DNA of 21,556 nucleotides from Trichomonas tenax (lineage: Eukaryota > Parabasalia > Trichomonadida > Trichomonadidae): the NCBI GenBank assembly GCA_023091735.1, contig JALKBU010000891.1, positions 1 to 21,556 of the forward strand, written 5' to 3'. Made by a program: the position numbers and the translations under genes. This document shows, piece after piece, positions 8,869 through 17,624 of the stretch; within the stretch, counting starts at the first letter, position 1; every line of letters starts with the position of its first letter. Under the pieces are notes generated by a model. It was not told the DNA's origin. It was given only the letters and a program-made list of their open reading frames with translations, and did no database searches.

Positions 8869-9240
8869 GGGTATAATAAAGAGTCACGAAAAAGTGATGT
8901 GTTTACATGGCAGTTATAAATATTTTTTGACATGTAAAGTATGCCATTTTAACAAAGGGTGTTCTATTAAGCTTGATAGACGCTCTAACAAACTTGAAAT
9001 GATCTATAACAAGCTTGATATACTCTCTAACAAGCTTAATAGGCGCTTTAGCAAGCTTGAAATGAACTGTAACAAGCTTGATAGATTCTCTAATAAGATT
9101 TGCAGATGCTATAACAAGTTTAATTGAACTTATAAATAATTAGCAAATGTACACTTTATAAATAAAACAATTTTACATGTCAAAATGAAATACATTTGCC
9201 ATGTAAACACGCCACTTTTTCGTGACTCTTTATTATACCC
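8869..9240. mobile_element. 372-bp terminal-inverted-repeat element (MITE-like)
   Basis: The two ends are 44-bp inverted repeats at 8869-8912 and 9197-9240 that agree at 42 of 44 positions. They begin GGGTATAATAAAGAGTCACG. Inside each TIR, symmetrically placed 15-16 bp further in, lies an exact inverted pair of the dispersed word GACATGTAAA (8929-8938; reverse complement 9172-9181). The centre is a 21-bp tandem repeat. No clear target-site duplication flanks it (left flank ends AGTTGTA, right begins AACACAA), so the superfamily is unassigned. No transposase is encoded; if mobile it is non-autonomous. Confidence 0.75.
8969..9126 (+). repeat. 21-bp tandem repeat (about 7.5 units) inside the TIR element
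   Basis: Seven full units and a partial one, each starting AAGCTT or a close variant and ending CTAAC or similar (for example AAGCTTGATAGACGCTCTAA at 8969). Units 1/4, 2/5 and 3/6 resemble each other more than their neighbours, so there is a 63-bp higher-order period repeated about 2.5 times. Read in the plus frame (GTG 8894/ATG 8897 to 9127) every unit gives a heptad of the form NKLxxxx, i.e. a leucine-heptad peptide. Whether this is ever translated is unknown. Confidence 0.8.
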
Positions 9241-9386
9241 AACACAAAAGATGTCTTATACTTCTATAAAACACATGCTTTAAATCAGCATCGGTATCTC
9301 AAGATGAAATGTCAAATTTTATAAATGATTTTGACTAGAGAAAGTTTAATAATTTGAGGACTTGTCTTATACTTTAAAAACAATTA

Positions 9387-11768
9387 ATGTCTGAACCGAA
9401 ATGCGCCATCTGTGGCTGTGCGAACAAAAATTCGCTGGCGAAGGTCAAAGGTGAAGATAAGTGGTTCTGTAACACTCTATGTGGTTTCCCTACAAGCCAC
9501 ATCGTCCATTATCTTCGTAAGACAGGAAACAACGAGATAGAGCTGCATCCTGATAATCAGTTCTCAACCATCACGATGAAGTGCCACATATGTGCCAATA
9601 CTAACATTTTCGATCTCGGAATTCTGATTTGCGACGATCACCAATACATTCTCTGTTCAGGAAAGTGCAGAAACAGTCCTGAGTTCAAGGGTCACCATTT
9701 TATCCCATTTGTCAGCAATTTACGATTTGAACCTCAAATTCTTGAAACTAACAACAATTTACCGGACGGAGTTACGCCAGCAGCTGTATCTGATAAAATG
9801 AACGAACTTGTCGGCAAGAAAAAAGGAAATAAAGAAAAACTTCCAAAAGCTAAATATACTTACGATAATGGTCAACAATTCGTTGATACGTTTACTACTT
9901 TGATCAATGCAGAGTGGCGTGCGAACAATTACAAGTCAAAAACAACAAAAATCAAAGTTAATAATGTGAAATGGGCCGGAAAGAAGAAATTTGCCGTTGA
10001 ATTGTCGAAGAAATCAGAAAAGAGATTCTTTAAGGGCATTATCGCTGTCGAAATCAACAAATCAAAAAGCTCCAAAGATGATATAGATATTGCATTTGCC
10101 GAAAAAACGAATAAAACAACACTCTCTTTCTATCTTCAGTCTGACTCATATTTATATGGAGCGGACTCTCTCACATTGACTCCTTGCAGCAACTCAGTCA
10201 CTTTCATCAGACAACTTAGTGCGACAAATGATTTCTTCAATGGAAATTATCATCCTAAGGATATGAAATCGCTTCAGTTTTTCAGGGATTTATTCCTTGG
10301 AAAAGTCGATCTTAATTCGTACCAAAGAACAAATTCTATGGAGCCAATTCCATTGGTACGGACATCAAAAATTCCACAACTTAACCAGACTCAAATCACA
10401 GCCGCTCAAGCAGCTCTCTCACAGAAATTCACATTCATCCAAGGTCCTCCAGGCACAGGAAAGACAACAACAATTGTTACAATCGTCAAATCTCTCATCG
10501 AAGCGGAGCAGACACCAGTTCTTATCGTCGGACACTCAAACATCACGGCAGACATAGCATGCAAGTCTCTTAACGATATTGGCGTCCAAGCTTCACGCGT
10601 CCTTTCTTCTGTTATTGAAGACAGTCTCACTGCAGCAAAGAACAATGATATCACTGAAGAATTCGATTATTTAATTCCAGGCTTCCAGAGATCCAAGTAT
10701 TCAACATACCAAAAAGCACTCAAGCAGTTTAAAGCAGAATACGCACGCGATTATGACTCCGAATCACCAAAGGATTATGATAAACTGAAGAACATTGAAT
10801 TGGAAATCATCAGTAATAGCCAGGCAGTCTGCGTCACATCCTGCACATCTGGTTCCATCCGCATGTCAACAGAGTTCAACACAGTGATCTTCGATGAAGC
10901 TGGACAGTGCGTTGATCCAGATTTCATCATTTCTATGCTCCATCAACCACAGCGTGTGATTCTCGTTGGTGATACAATGCAGATCGGCCCAACAATTCAA
11001 TCACAGAATGTCAAGGCTGCTGGATATGGCGTGAATGTTTTGAAGAAGCTTGTAAAACTCGGACTCCGTCCAAGCATCCTCACACTTCAGTATAGAATGC
11101 ATCCATCGATTATGGAGTTCTCCTCCAACACATTCTACAGCAGTCTCGTTAAATCAGGAGTCTATGCAGAGGATCGCAAGTTTAGATTCAAAGGAGGATT
11201 CAAATGGCCATCGCCAGAATTCCCATTGCTATATTGGGATGTCGACGGCAAGGAGTTGTTTGGATCTGATGGTAAGAGCTACATGTGCCTCAACCAGATC
11301 TATGCAACAGGAGAAATCATTGACACACTTATTCACAGCGGTGTTAGACCTGAATCGATTGGCGTTATTTCTCCGTATAACGCTCACAATGATTATATGA
11401 TTGATAACCTCTCTTTCATCTGCGAGAATGCAACAGAAAAAGATATTGATCAGATCGAAATTTCTACTGTTGACTCATTCCAAGGACGTGAGAAAGATTT
11501 CATCATTTTCAACCTTGTACGCTCCAACGACCAACAGGATATTGGCTTCTTAGCTGATCAGTGCCGCCTCAATGTTTCAATCACACGTGCCAAATATGGT
11601 CTTTTTGTCATCGGCAATTCCCAGACATTCGTCAAGAGCCCATTATATCATCAGTGGTTCACTTACTTCAGCCAGAAGAATGCTTTTGTAACAGGTTCTC
11701 ACTTTTCATCTTTAACAAAGAAGGCGTTTACTGCTCCACCGCCTCCAAAACCAGAAGATAACCAATAA
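9387..11768 (+). CDS. UPF1: UPF1 RNA helicase, nonsense-mediated decay (793 aa)
   Basis: ATP-dependent 5'-3' RNA helicase of superfamily 1 that drives nonsense-mediated mRNA decay. The N-terminus is the Cys/His-rich UPF2-binding domain peculiar to UPF1: CAIC (6-9), WFC (26-28), SHIVHYL (37-43), KCHIC (65-69), and a CDDHQYILCSGKC block (82-94). Helicase motifs follow in order: Walker A GPPGTGKT (353-360), DEAG Walker B (503-506), QYRMHP (568-573), VDSFQGREKD (695-704) and SITRAKYGLFVIGN near 732. The insert between the CH domain and the helicase core is shorter than in animals, and the protein ends in a PPPPKPEDNQ tail, without the long SQ/TQ-rich C-terminal region phosphorylated by SMG1 in animals. 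Motif II is DEAG rather than the DES usual in opisthokont UPF1. The stop overlaps TAAAA. Confidence 0.93.
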   Translation: MSEPKCAICGCANKNSLAKVKGEDKWFCNTLCGFPTSHIVHYLRKTGNNEIELHPDNQFSTITMKCHICANTNIFDLGILICDDHQYILCSGKCRNSPEFKGHHFIPFVSNLRFEPQILETNNNLPDGVTPAAVSDKMNELVGKKKGNKEKLPKAKYTYDNGQQFVDTFTTLINAEWRANNYKSKTTKIKVNNVKWAGKKKFAVELSKKSEKRFFKGIIAVEINKSKSSKDDIDIAFAEKTNKTTLSFYLQSDSYLYGADSLTLTPCSNSVTFIRQLSATNDFFNGNYHPKDMKSLQFFRDLFLGKVDLNSYQRTNSMEPIPLVRTSKIPQLNQTQITAAQAALSQKFTFIQGPPGTGKTTTIVTIVKSLIEAEQTPVLIVGHSNITADIACKSLNDIGVQASRVLSSVIEDSLTAAKNNDITEEFDYLIPGFQRSKYSTYQKALKQFKAEYARDYDSESPKDYDKLKNIELEIISNSQAVCVTSCTSGSIRMSTEFNTVIFDEAGQCVDPDFIISMLHQPQRVILVGDTMQIGPTIQSQNVKAAGYGVNVLKKLVKLGLRPSILTLQYRMHPSIMEFSSNTFYSSLVKSGVYAEDRKFRFKGGFKWPSPEFPLLYWDVDGKELFGSDGKSYMCLNQIYATGEIIDTLIHSGVRPESIGVISPYNAHNDYMIDNLSFICENATEKDIDQIEISTVDSFQGREKDFIIFNLVRSNDQQDIGFLADQCRLNVSITRAKYGLFVIGNSQTFVKSPLYHQWFTYFSQKNAFVTGSHFSSLTKKAFTAPPPPKPEDNQ

Positions 11769-11856
11769 AACGTATGACATATATCTTGCAATATAATGGC
11801 TATTTTAGGATATTAAGAAAAAGAACAACAAAGATTTTTTAAATTATAATAAAGTG

Positions 11857-11925
11857 ATATTATTTTGACATTTTGACATGTAAATAGTTTATAATATTTT
11901 TGCCATTTTGACATGTAAAAACTTT
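11857..11925 (+). repeat. Tandem ~34-bp repeat carrying GACATGTAAA, just upstream of kinase gene
   Basis: Two adjacent copies (11857-11890 and 11891-11925) share the layout ATATT, then TTTTG(A/C)CATTTTGACATG, then TAAA and TTT. Each holds one exact GACATGTAAA (11875-11884 and 11910-11919). The second copy ends 11 bp before the kinase ATG, so the repeat occupies the expected core-promoter or leader position of that gene. Confidence 0.7.
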
Positions 11926-11936
11926 ATTTTTTCTCA

Positions 11937-12935
11937 ATGTCGTCAATCAGAGGAAGAAAGGGAAAGAAAGAGCTTTTGCTGAACATTCCGAAACTAGATC
12001 AACCGATTTCGATACCAAAGAATCTCTCGAGCAATATAACACTTCATGATTTAACTTTTATCGATTTTCTCGGAAAAGGCGCTTTTTCGACTGTCTACAG
12101 GGTCAAAATGAACGATACAGGTGAAATCTACGCTCTCAAGAAGATAAAATACACCGAAACACCAGAACAACTCAAAATCATAGTAAACGAGATCGATTGC
12201 ATGAACACGCTAAGGCATCCCAATGTGCTTCGTTTGTATAACGTTTTTTACCAAAACGGCGCAATTCACATAATTATGCCTTATATTAACGGACTTACGC
12301 TTGCAGAAGCGCTCAAAATCATGCCACGGCCACCAGAGAATGTCCTTGGCCGCATTTCGTATTTGGCTGTTCAAGGTCTTCAATATCTTCGCAAAAACGC
12401 GTACATTCACCGCGATTTGAAGCCATCAAACATTTTGCTTTCTCTCGATGGCCAAGTCTTGATTGCAGACTTCGGACTTGCGCGACAGTTAACAGCATCG
12501 TCAGAACAAGCTTGTTCTTATGTTGGCACGATCTCATATATGGCTCCCGAGAGAATCAAAGGAAAAGAATATCAGTTCAAGAGCGATGTGTGGAGCCTTG
12601 GAATTATCATCTATCAGATGGCTCTGGGTCACTTCCCGCTTCCTAAGGATCCCGCGCAAGTTACATATTGGGATATTCTTGACTTCGTCGATAAAGAAGT
12701 CAGAATTGAACTTCCAGACCCATACGCACCAGATTTTCGCACATTTTTGGTTAAATGCTTGTATCCTAATCCTGAACAGCGCTCGGATGTCAATGATCTC
12801 GTCAACGATCCATGGCTCCAGAAATTCGCATCTCCAGCGCATGATGCAGAATTAACAAAGTGGATCACTGAGATGCATCAGAAGCATTCAGAAAACAAGA
12901 AATCTGCGCCACAAGTCGTCGAAAGTATCCTCTAA
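11937..12935 (+). CDS. MAP2K-like (STE7 family) protein kinase (332 aa)
   Basis: Complete protein kinase domain (about 39-294): glycine loop GKGAFSTV (46-53), catalytic Lys in YALKK (K68), paired Glu in VNEID (E85), catalytic loop HRDLKPSN (158-165), DFG (178-180), activation segment TASSEQACSYVGT with Ser residues, and YMAPERI (201-207). The VGTISYMAPERIKG stretch and short length place it nearest to MAP kinase kinases, which phosphorylate MAP kinases on Thr and Tyr. The N-terminus (residues 5-17) has a basic cluster followed by alternating leucines (RGRKGKKELLLNI), the form of a MAPK docking site, which supports that placement. The ATG at 11937 lies immediately after TTTTTTCTCA. A general STE-group kinase is the alternative. 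The C-terminal ~35 residues are a short charged tail. Confidence 0.85.
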   Translation: MSSIRGRKGKKELLLNIPKLDQPISIPKNLSSNITLHDLTFIDFLGKGAFSTVYRVKMNDTGEIYALKKIKYTETPEQLKIIVNEIDCMNTLRHPNVLRLYNVFYQNGAIHIIMPYINGLTLAEALKIMPRPPENVLGRISYLAVQGLQYLRKNAYIHRDLKPSNILLSLDGQVLIADFGLARQLTASSEQACSYVGTISYMAPERIKGKEYQFKSDVWSLGIIIYQMALGHFPLPKDPAQVTYWDILDFVDKEVRIELPDPYAPDFRTFLVKCLYPNPEQRSDVNDLVNDPWLQKFASPAHDAELTKWITEMHQKHSENKKSAPQVVESIL

Positions 12936-13244
12936 TCATTTTAAAATGGAAATATGTTTGTTACGCTAAAAACCAATCTCTTAATTTTAACCAAAATTCA
13001 TAAATTTTTGATAAATAAATAATTTTTTGATGCAATATTAAATGGTATTTCGTCAATAAATTTTATAGGGTCGTCTTTAACATAAATTTATGCAATGGAA
13101 CAAATTATTTATGTTATTTTTTTCCCCAGAATTTTCAGATGAGTCGAATATAAAATGTCAAATTGAAAAATTTCCAACTTTTTTTTTAAATTAAAGAAAA
13201 GTCAAACTATAATTTATTCCCAATTTTATGAGAGGCCTTTATTG
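12936..13244. other. Convergent 3' spacer, nothing distinct
   Basis: About 310 bp of AT-rich DNA between the stops of the kinase (+) and the TTC4-like gene (-). Several AATAAA/TAAA words occur, but no gene or strong hairpin is seen. Confidence 0.4.
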
Positions 13245-14525
13245 TTATGCTGGAGTCTCAGATTTATCTTCTTCTGGATCAGGATCATTATAATGAGATT
13301 TTCCAGAATGCATCTGCATCATCTTTTCAGCCTGAACATCAAGTGGATTTGGTAACGGTGCTGGTGGAGCAACATCTTCTGCATTGAGCTTCCTGCGAGC
13401 ACCTCCAGCGAGAATAATTTCTTTGATACCAATTTTTTCTAAATATTCACTTCCTTTGACACAAATGTAGAGAATTGGGTATCCAGGAATGACATAATCC
13501 TTCTGCGTGAATAAATCATGGAGTGTAGCATTACTATGAAGCATAACAAATTTCGATTGTTCTGGTTTTGGAACTTTGCGTCCCCAGCGAGATGTCGCTG
13601 CGTACGTCTTTATGTATGGAACAATAGCCGGAACTCTGTAACGTTTCTCTGTGTCCCAGTTTGGATATTCTGCTTCTGGAAGAACGCCTGGGAAAATCAT
13701 TTCAATAAGCTTAGAAATTGGTGTCTTCTCGGGGAATGATTCGCAAAAATCAACTTGAAGGACTTCTTCGTATGAGATTGCAATTGGCCAGATTGTTTCA
13801 TTCTTGTCTTCATCGAATTGAAGTGTGAGGTTCCAGTTTCCTTGCCAGGAGTGCTCAAATTCACCAATAGCGAAGTTCGAGCGCTTGAAGAAACCATCAC
13901 AAGCAGTAACTGATGTGAAAAATTGTGATACGTGGGTTGTAATTTCTTTTCTCTGCTTCTCGCAGTTGTCAATGACTTCCTGTAGTTGTTTTCTCATTGG
14001 ATCAGATTCTTCGCAAATCTCGAGTCCTGCTTTTGATGCAGAAATCGCTTTATCCCAGTCAGACATACCCTGGTAAGCATGGGCAGCGCGGAGATATGCC
14101 TTTTTGTTGAACTTGTCGTTTTCGATTGCCCAATTCGCATCTAAAACAGCTCTCTGGAACTGTCCGAGGCCGAGAGAGACTGTCGCTCTGTTAGAGAAGA
14201 GCACAGACTTCAGTTGCTTGTCTGTGATCTTCTCCTCCAAGGCGCGTGTCCACCAGTTCGCGGCCGTGAGCCATCCTTGCTTTCCCTGGCGGAAGCAGTT
14301 GTTTCCGATCTCTTTGAAGTTCTTAGCGATGGAGTCCGGGGTCTCGCCGTTGTATGTGACGTACTGGAAGGCGCCCAAATACTTGTCGTCCTCGACATCT
14401 TTTGGTAAATCTTGGCGGAAAAGAGGATGGTTGCGCCAATCCTCGCTCTTGAAGACTGAATCGACACCGCTCAACGCTGCCTGGTGAACAAGGTCATATG
14501 TCGCTTCTACTTCACGGTCATCCAT
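13245..14525 (-). CDS. TTC4: TTC4/Cns1 Hsp90 co-chaperone (426 aa)
   Basis: The protein has three tetratricopeptide repeats (about residues 68-101, 107-140 and 141-174) followed by a C-terminal domain (about 220-385) of the 'wheel' type found in TTC4 and yeast Cns1. The residues that clamp the EEVD tail of Hsp90/Hsp70 can be seen: KEIGN (K71, N75), SNRA (N112), and KAYLR (K142, R146). The N-terminal segment with HPLFRQDLP is also typical of the family. TTC4/Cns1 helps Hsp90 fold clients and, in yeast, elongation factor 2. The C-terminal ~50 residues are disordered and rich in P, D and E. The start is the first ATG (14525), with MDDREVE. Downstream of the stop the transcript reads TAACAATAAA, a plausible polyadenylation signal. 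Confidence 0.9.
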   Translation of the reverse strand: MDDREVEATYDLVHQAALSGVDSVFKSEDWRNHPLFRQDLPKDVEDDKYLGAFQYVTYNGETPDSIAKNFKEIGNNCFRQGKQGWLTAANWWTRALEEKITDKQLKSVLFSNRATVSLGLGQFQRAVLDANWAIENDKFNKKAYLRAAHAYQGMSDWDKAISASKAGLEICEESDPMRKQLQEVIDNCEKQRKEITTHVSQFFTSVTACDGFFKRSNFAIGEFEHSWQGNWNLTLQFDEDKNETIWPIAISYEEVLQVDFCESFPEKTPISKLIEMIFPGVLPEAEYPNWDTEKRYRVPAIVPYIKTYAATSRWGRKVPKPEQSKFVMLHSNATLHDLFTQKDYVIPGYPILYICVKGSEYLEKIGIKEIILAGGARRKLNAEDVAPPAPLPNPLDVQAEKMMQMHSGKSHYNDPDPEEDKSETPA

Positions 14526-15085
14526 GCTTTTTTTTGAAAAATTTTAGACAAAAATTTTGGGTCCACTTTTTTCCAAAAATGTCATGTAAAAATGTATTGT
14601 GTCAGATTTAATATTTTTGACATGTGATCATATTTTTTCGAAAATTTGATTTTTCTGAAATCTTCTGAAGTGTAGAACTCCTATGACATAACCAATGTAG
14701 AATTATGGTATAAATTTCAAATGTTTTGATGCAGAAACACTATATTTATAAGTATTAATTTCACAATACGATTATCAACAATCATTACATCAAAACCCCA
14801 AATCTCTAAATCAGTGAATAACCTAGATATATTGTTAATTCCCAATGTTGACTACATTGCATAACATAATAAACAAAATCGTAATAGTCAATAGCACATG
14901 ACCTGTATATAATAAGTTTTGTTTTAGTAATAACAATTTGAAAAATTGGAAAATTAATAATTGGGAAATCTGAAACGTTAATAATATGAAATTGTACACG
15001 AATTATAATGTGATTAATAAAATTAACTGCACATGGAAATTGTGCTTTAATTCCATAAAATGTAACGTTTCATTTATATTTTCGT
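14526..15085. other. Spacer with two ACATGT-type motifs in front of the TTC4-like gene
   Basis: About 560 bp with no gene. TGTCATGTAAA at 14580-14590 and TTTTTGACATGTGA at 14614-14627 lie 55-100 bp upstream of the TTC4-like start. The stretch around 14600-14650 resembles 16829-16885 (both read TCAGATTT, then AATATTTTTGAC, then TGT, then AATTTGATTT), so it may be an old copy of the same repeat. Confidence 0.45.
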
Positions 15086-15310
15086 TTAAATTCCGAGTAA
15101 TTTGCGATCCTCTGGAGAAGGATATTGCTTCTTTAACATTTCGATGAATTCCTTGTTCTTTTGTTTCAGCTGATTCAGAAGTGCCGAATCAGAAGTATCC
15201 TTTGGATCTTCCTTAATGTCGAGAGACCTCTCCTTGACTTGCTTTGGTTTCTGCGGTTTTTGGGTCTTTCTAAGTGAGTATTCTTTTGGAACTAAATGGG
15301 AATGCTTCAT
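15086..15310 (-). CDS. Small charged orphan protein (74 aa)
   Basis: Not recognised. The first ATG is at 15310 (MKHSHLVPKEYSLRK); the frame is open further upstream but only through a TTG. The protein is Lys/Glu/Pro-rich with a basic N-terminal half (TQKPQKPKQ) and a predicted helix at the end (LLNQLKQKNKEFIEMLKKQY), finishing PSPEDRKLLGI. There is no membrane segment or metal-binding motif within the ATG-started form. The stop is inside TTTAAAC, giving a TAAA word as in several neighbours. Composition differs from spacer frames, so I think it is a real small gene. Two ACATG-type words (TTACATGGCA 15371, TTACATGACA 15389) lie 60-90 bp upstream of the start. Confidence 0.5.
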   Translation of the reverse strand: MKHSHLVPKEYSLRKTQKPQKPKQVKERSLDIKEDPKDTSDSALLNQLKQKNKEFIEMLKKQYPSPEDRKLLGI

Positions 15311-15364
15311 TAAAAGTATTTTGTCACCTTTATTAATATTACATTTTTCACATTTGTTGATCAA

Positions 15365-15797
15365 TATATTTTACATGGCATATACTGCTTACATGACAAA
15401 TCTGATCGTCCTTTACGTTGATCTCATTTCTTATTTAAAAGAGCGTATTATAGACATGACACACATATGAATCAATTAGAAACCGTATGTGAATGCGTTA
15501 TCTTAAATTATTTCAGTACCTTGTCTCCAAATTAACGAAAATTTCGATGCGATCATTCCAAAAGATAGAATTTTGCTGTCTAAGGAAATACAGAAATCAA
15601 TGAATTTACAGTAGTAATCGCAAATATGCCCATAGTTGGTCGAATCGCGAAGACAACCTGATTCCAAAACTGATAAGATTAGAATACATTACAATAATAT
15701 AGTTTATTTAAATAATTATAAGCTTGGTTTTCCCTGAAAACCAAGAAATACAAAAGTAAAATTTCGAATAATTACATGGTAAATACAATATATTATT
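15365..15797. other. AT-rich spacer, nothing distinct
   Basis: About 430 bp between the small orphan and the IBD-protein gene, both on the minus strand. Apart from the two ACATG-type words at 15371-15398 and a TTACATGG near 15773, I see no gene or structure. Confidence 0.4.
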
Positions 15798-16514
15798 TCA
15801 CCAAATATCATAAGCATTTGAAATGATATCATTAGAGTATGAATCGATGAGCTGTGGCTCAGGCATATGCACCGGTAAAAATGTCTCTGTTTCTTCTGGA
15901 AGTTCGAATGTCTTTGGCACCGGTATTACACCACCGATGACAGGGACTGGCAGTGGCATGTTTCTTGGCTGATCAATATTTATATTTGTCTGTATTTGAG
16001 GTTGTGGAATCAAAGGAGCAGTAGGAGGAGAAATTGGGGAGAAGCATGTGTTCCCCGACTGCCTAACGGTCCATTGTCTAAGTTCGTTTGTGTTGTCTTT
16101 CAAGATAGGAATAACATTTGTAAGTGCATTTGCTGCCTCCGTCCGTCCAAGATTTACTGTAAATCCCATTTTGTGAAGCGATCCGTTGATTGAGGATTTG
16201 CATTTGAAAACTAATAGACGCAATTGACGTGTATTAATGGCAATTCCTTCGGGGAGCCAGCAAACGCCACAAACTAAGCAACGACGCCAGTCCTCATTGT
16301 TGCCACGTATGCAGAATCGCTTTATTATTTCTAGAAGTTCAGTGAAATTTTCGACACGCTTGTTTCTTGTGTTCTTGGCGTACTGCGACGATATAGACAT
16401 CCTCAGGCAGTTGTACTGGTATTTGTCAATGCCACTAAGGAAATTCCAATAATTGGGGAACTGAAGTGTCGGAATACAATTTTGCATTTGAGAATTTATT
16501 AAAAAACCGCTCAT
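15798..16514 (-). CDS. Initiator-binding-domain (IBD) protein, putative trichomonad transcription factor (238 aa)
   Basis: The central segment (about residues 75-151) has the pattern WRRCLVCGVCWLPEGIAINT, then RQL, KCKSSINGSL, MGF, and finally LRQWTVRQ. I read this as the IBD winged-helix family, described so far from parabasalids through IBP39, which binds the core-promoter initiator. The KSSINGSL stretch corresponds to the DNA-recognition helix region. The remainder (152-238) is proline-rich (SPISPPTAPLIPQPQ and later PLPVPVIGGVIPVP) and ends acidic, which would suit an activation or polymerase-contact tail. I start at the ATG at 16514 (MSGFLINSQ). The open frame reaches another ATG at 16643, but that 43-residue extension is hydrophobic and basic and looks untranslated. 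Such IBD proteins form families in trichomonads, so the exact role (basal factor versus specific regulator) is open. Confidence 0.68.
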   Translation of the reverse strand: MSGFLINSQMQNCIPTLQFPNYWNFLSGIDKYQYNCLRMSISSQYAKNTRNKRVENFTELLEIIKRFCIRGNNEDWRRCLVCGVCWLPEGIAINTRQLRLLVFKCKSSINGSLHKMGFTVNLGRTEAANALTNVIPILKDNTNELRQWTVRQSGNTCFSPISPPTAPLIPQPQIQTNINIDQPRNMPLPVPVIGGVIPVPKTFELPEETETFLPVHMPEPQLIDSYSNDIISNAYDIW

Positions 16515-16964
16515 TTTCAATTTTTGAAATCTAAATCGGTTATACCTTTGTTTCATACGTATATCAAAAATATCTAAAATTACTCCAAAACCGATGAAAA
16601 CGCTACAAAAAACCGAAACTTTACAGCACAGATTATTATTCATGAGCAGGATCCTAGAGAGGAATTTTTCTTGGATAAAAAACGGTTATGACTAAATATC
16701 GAAAAGTGACAACAGCAAAATTTTTGTGCGAACAATTATAAACCAACTATATTCGCGATCTATAATAGATGACTATTTTGTTACGACGAAAAATGTGTGA
16801 TTCTGACATCCGACACTTTACACGGTTACATATCAGATTTCAGAATATTTTTGACGTGTAAAAATGAAATTTGATTTGTAAAAAATCTTCTGTCAAAATA
16901 TCAAAACAGGAGGCTTCATTCACTTTTTTAAATGCATATATATTAGAATATTGTGCTTCGAGTT

Positions 16965-17136
16965 GCTTCTCTCTCAACAAGAGGCAGCAAATCAAGCCCT
17001 CCTGTTGACAGAGAGGCATGCAGTTCGATTTCAAGGCATCTGCTCTTGAAATCTGCACCTCATCGATCGATTCTTCTTCACCGAGGCTTCTCTCTCAGCA
17101 AGAGGCAGCAAATCAATCCTTCCTGTTGATAGAGAG
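16965..17136 (+). repeat. Two direct copies of a 51-bp repeat unit (third copy inverted at 17767-17817)
   Basis: Copy A (16965-17015) and copy B (17086-17136) start GCTTCTCTCTCA and continue CAAGAGGCAGCAAATCAA, differing at a few bases. Copy A runs on to 17070 (CATGCAGTTCGATTTCAAGG and beyond). The inverted copy at 17725-17817 lacks 13 bp that copy A carries near 17044-17056, itself a short local duplication of a TTGAAATCTGC-like piece. Copies A and the inverted copy encode the same peptide if read in the appropriate sense (SQQEAANQALLL). Confidence 0.75.
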
Positions 17137-17624
17137 TCAAAAAATCTCTATTTAAGCCTATCACAAACGCAACACTCTCATTCTCAATAAATTCGTTTTA
17201 TAGATGCTTACCTCTCATTAGCAAGACATAAACTGCTCCCTAGTGATGACGGTGAATTGCACAGTTTCATTTCAAAGCTTCTATTATTGAAAACAACATC
17301 TCATTCCATTCATTATTTTATATTTTGTGCATTCTATGCTATTTAACTTACAGTATCATTTATAACATCTCGAATATATTAGAATTATATCATATATTGT
17401 TAATAAATGTTTACTTTTTCTTCAAATGGAAATCAAATAGGTTTAATTTATCGTTCACTGAGTCCCCTACTTTTTCCGAAAAAACGACACACCCAAAAGT
17501 GATACTTTAAGCAGGGGCAATACCATGAAAAGTGACATATTGTCATGTAAATATGAAAGTGTCAAGGCAGGTTATGGGCTGAAATAACAGTGATGCTCTA
17601 TCATATGGGGATGCACAATGATAG

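Noticed and set aside
8969..9126. CRISPR-like array
   Set aside because: The units abut without unique spacers and diverge gradually, as a minisatellite does; the genome is eukaryotic.
8894..9127. 77-codon frame through the 21-bp tandem repeat as a gene
   Set aside because: It arises from a repeat whose unit is a multiple of three, inside a transposon-like element. Translation is unproven, so it is reported as a repeat only.
16515..16643. 43-residue N-terminal extension of the IBD protein
   Set aside because: Hydrophobic/Cys-rich then basic, with AT-driven codons. It would put a membrane-like segment on a DNA-binding protein, so the ATG at 16514 is preferred.
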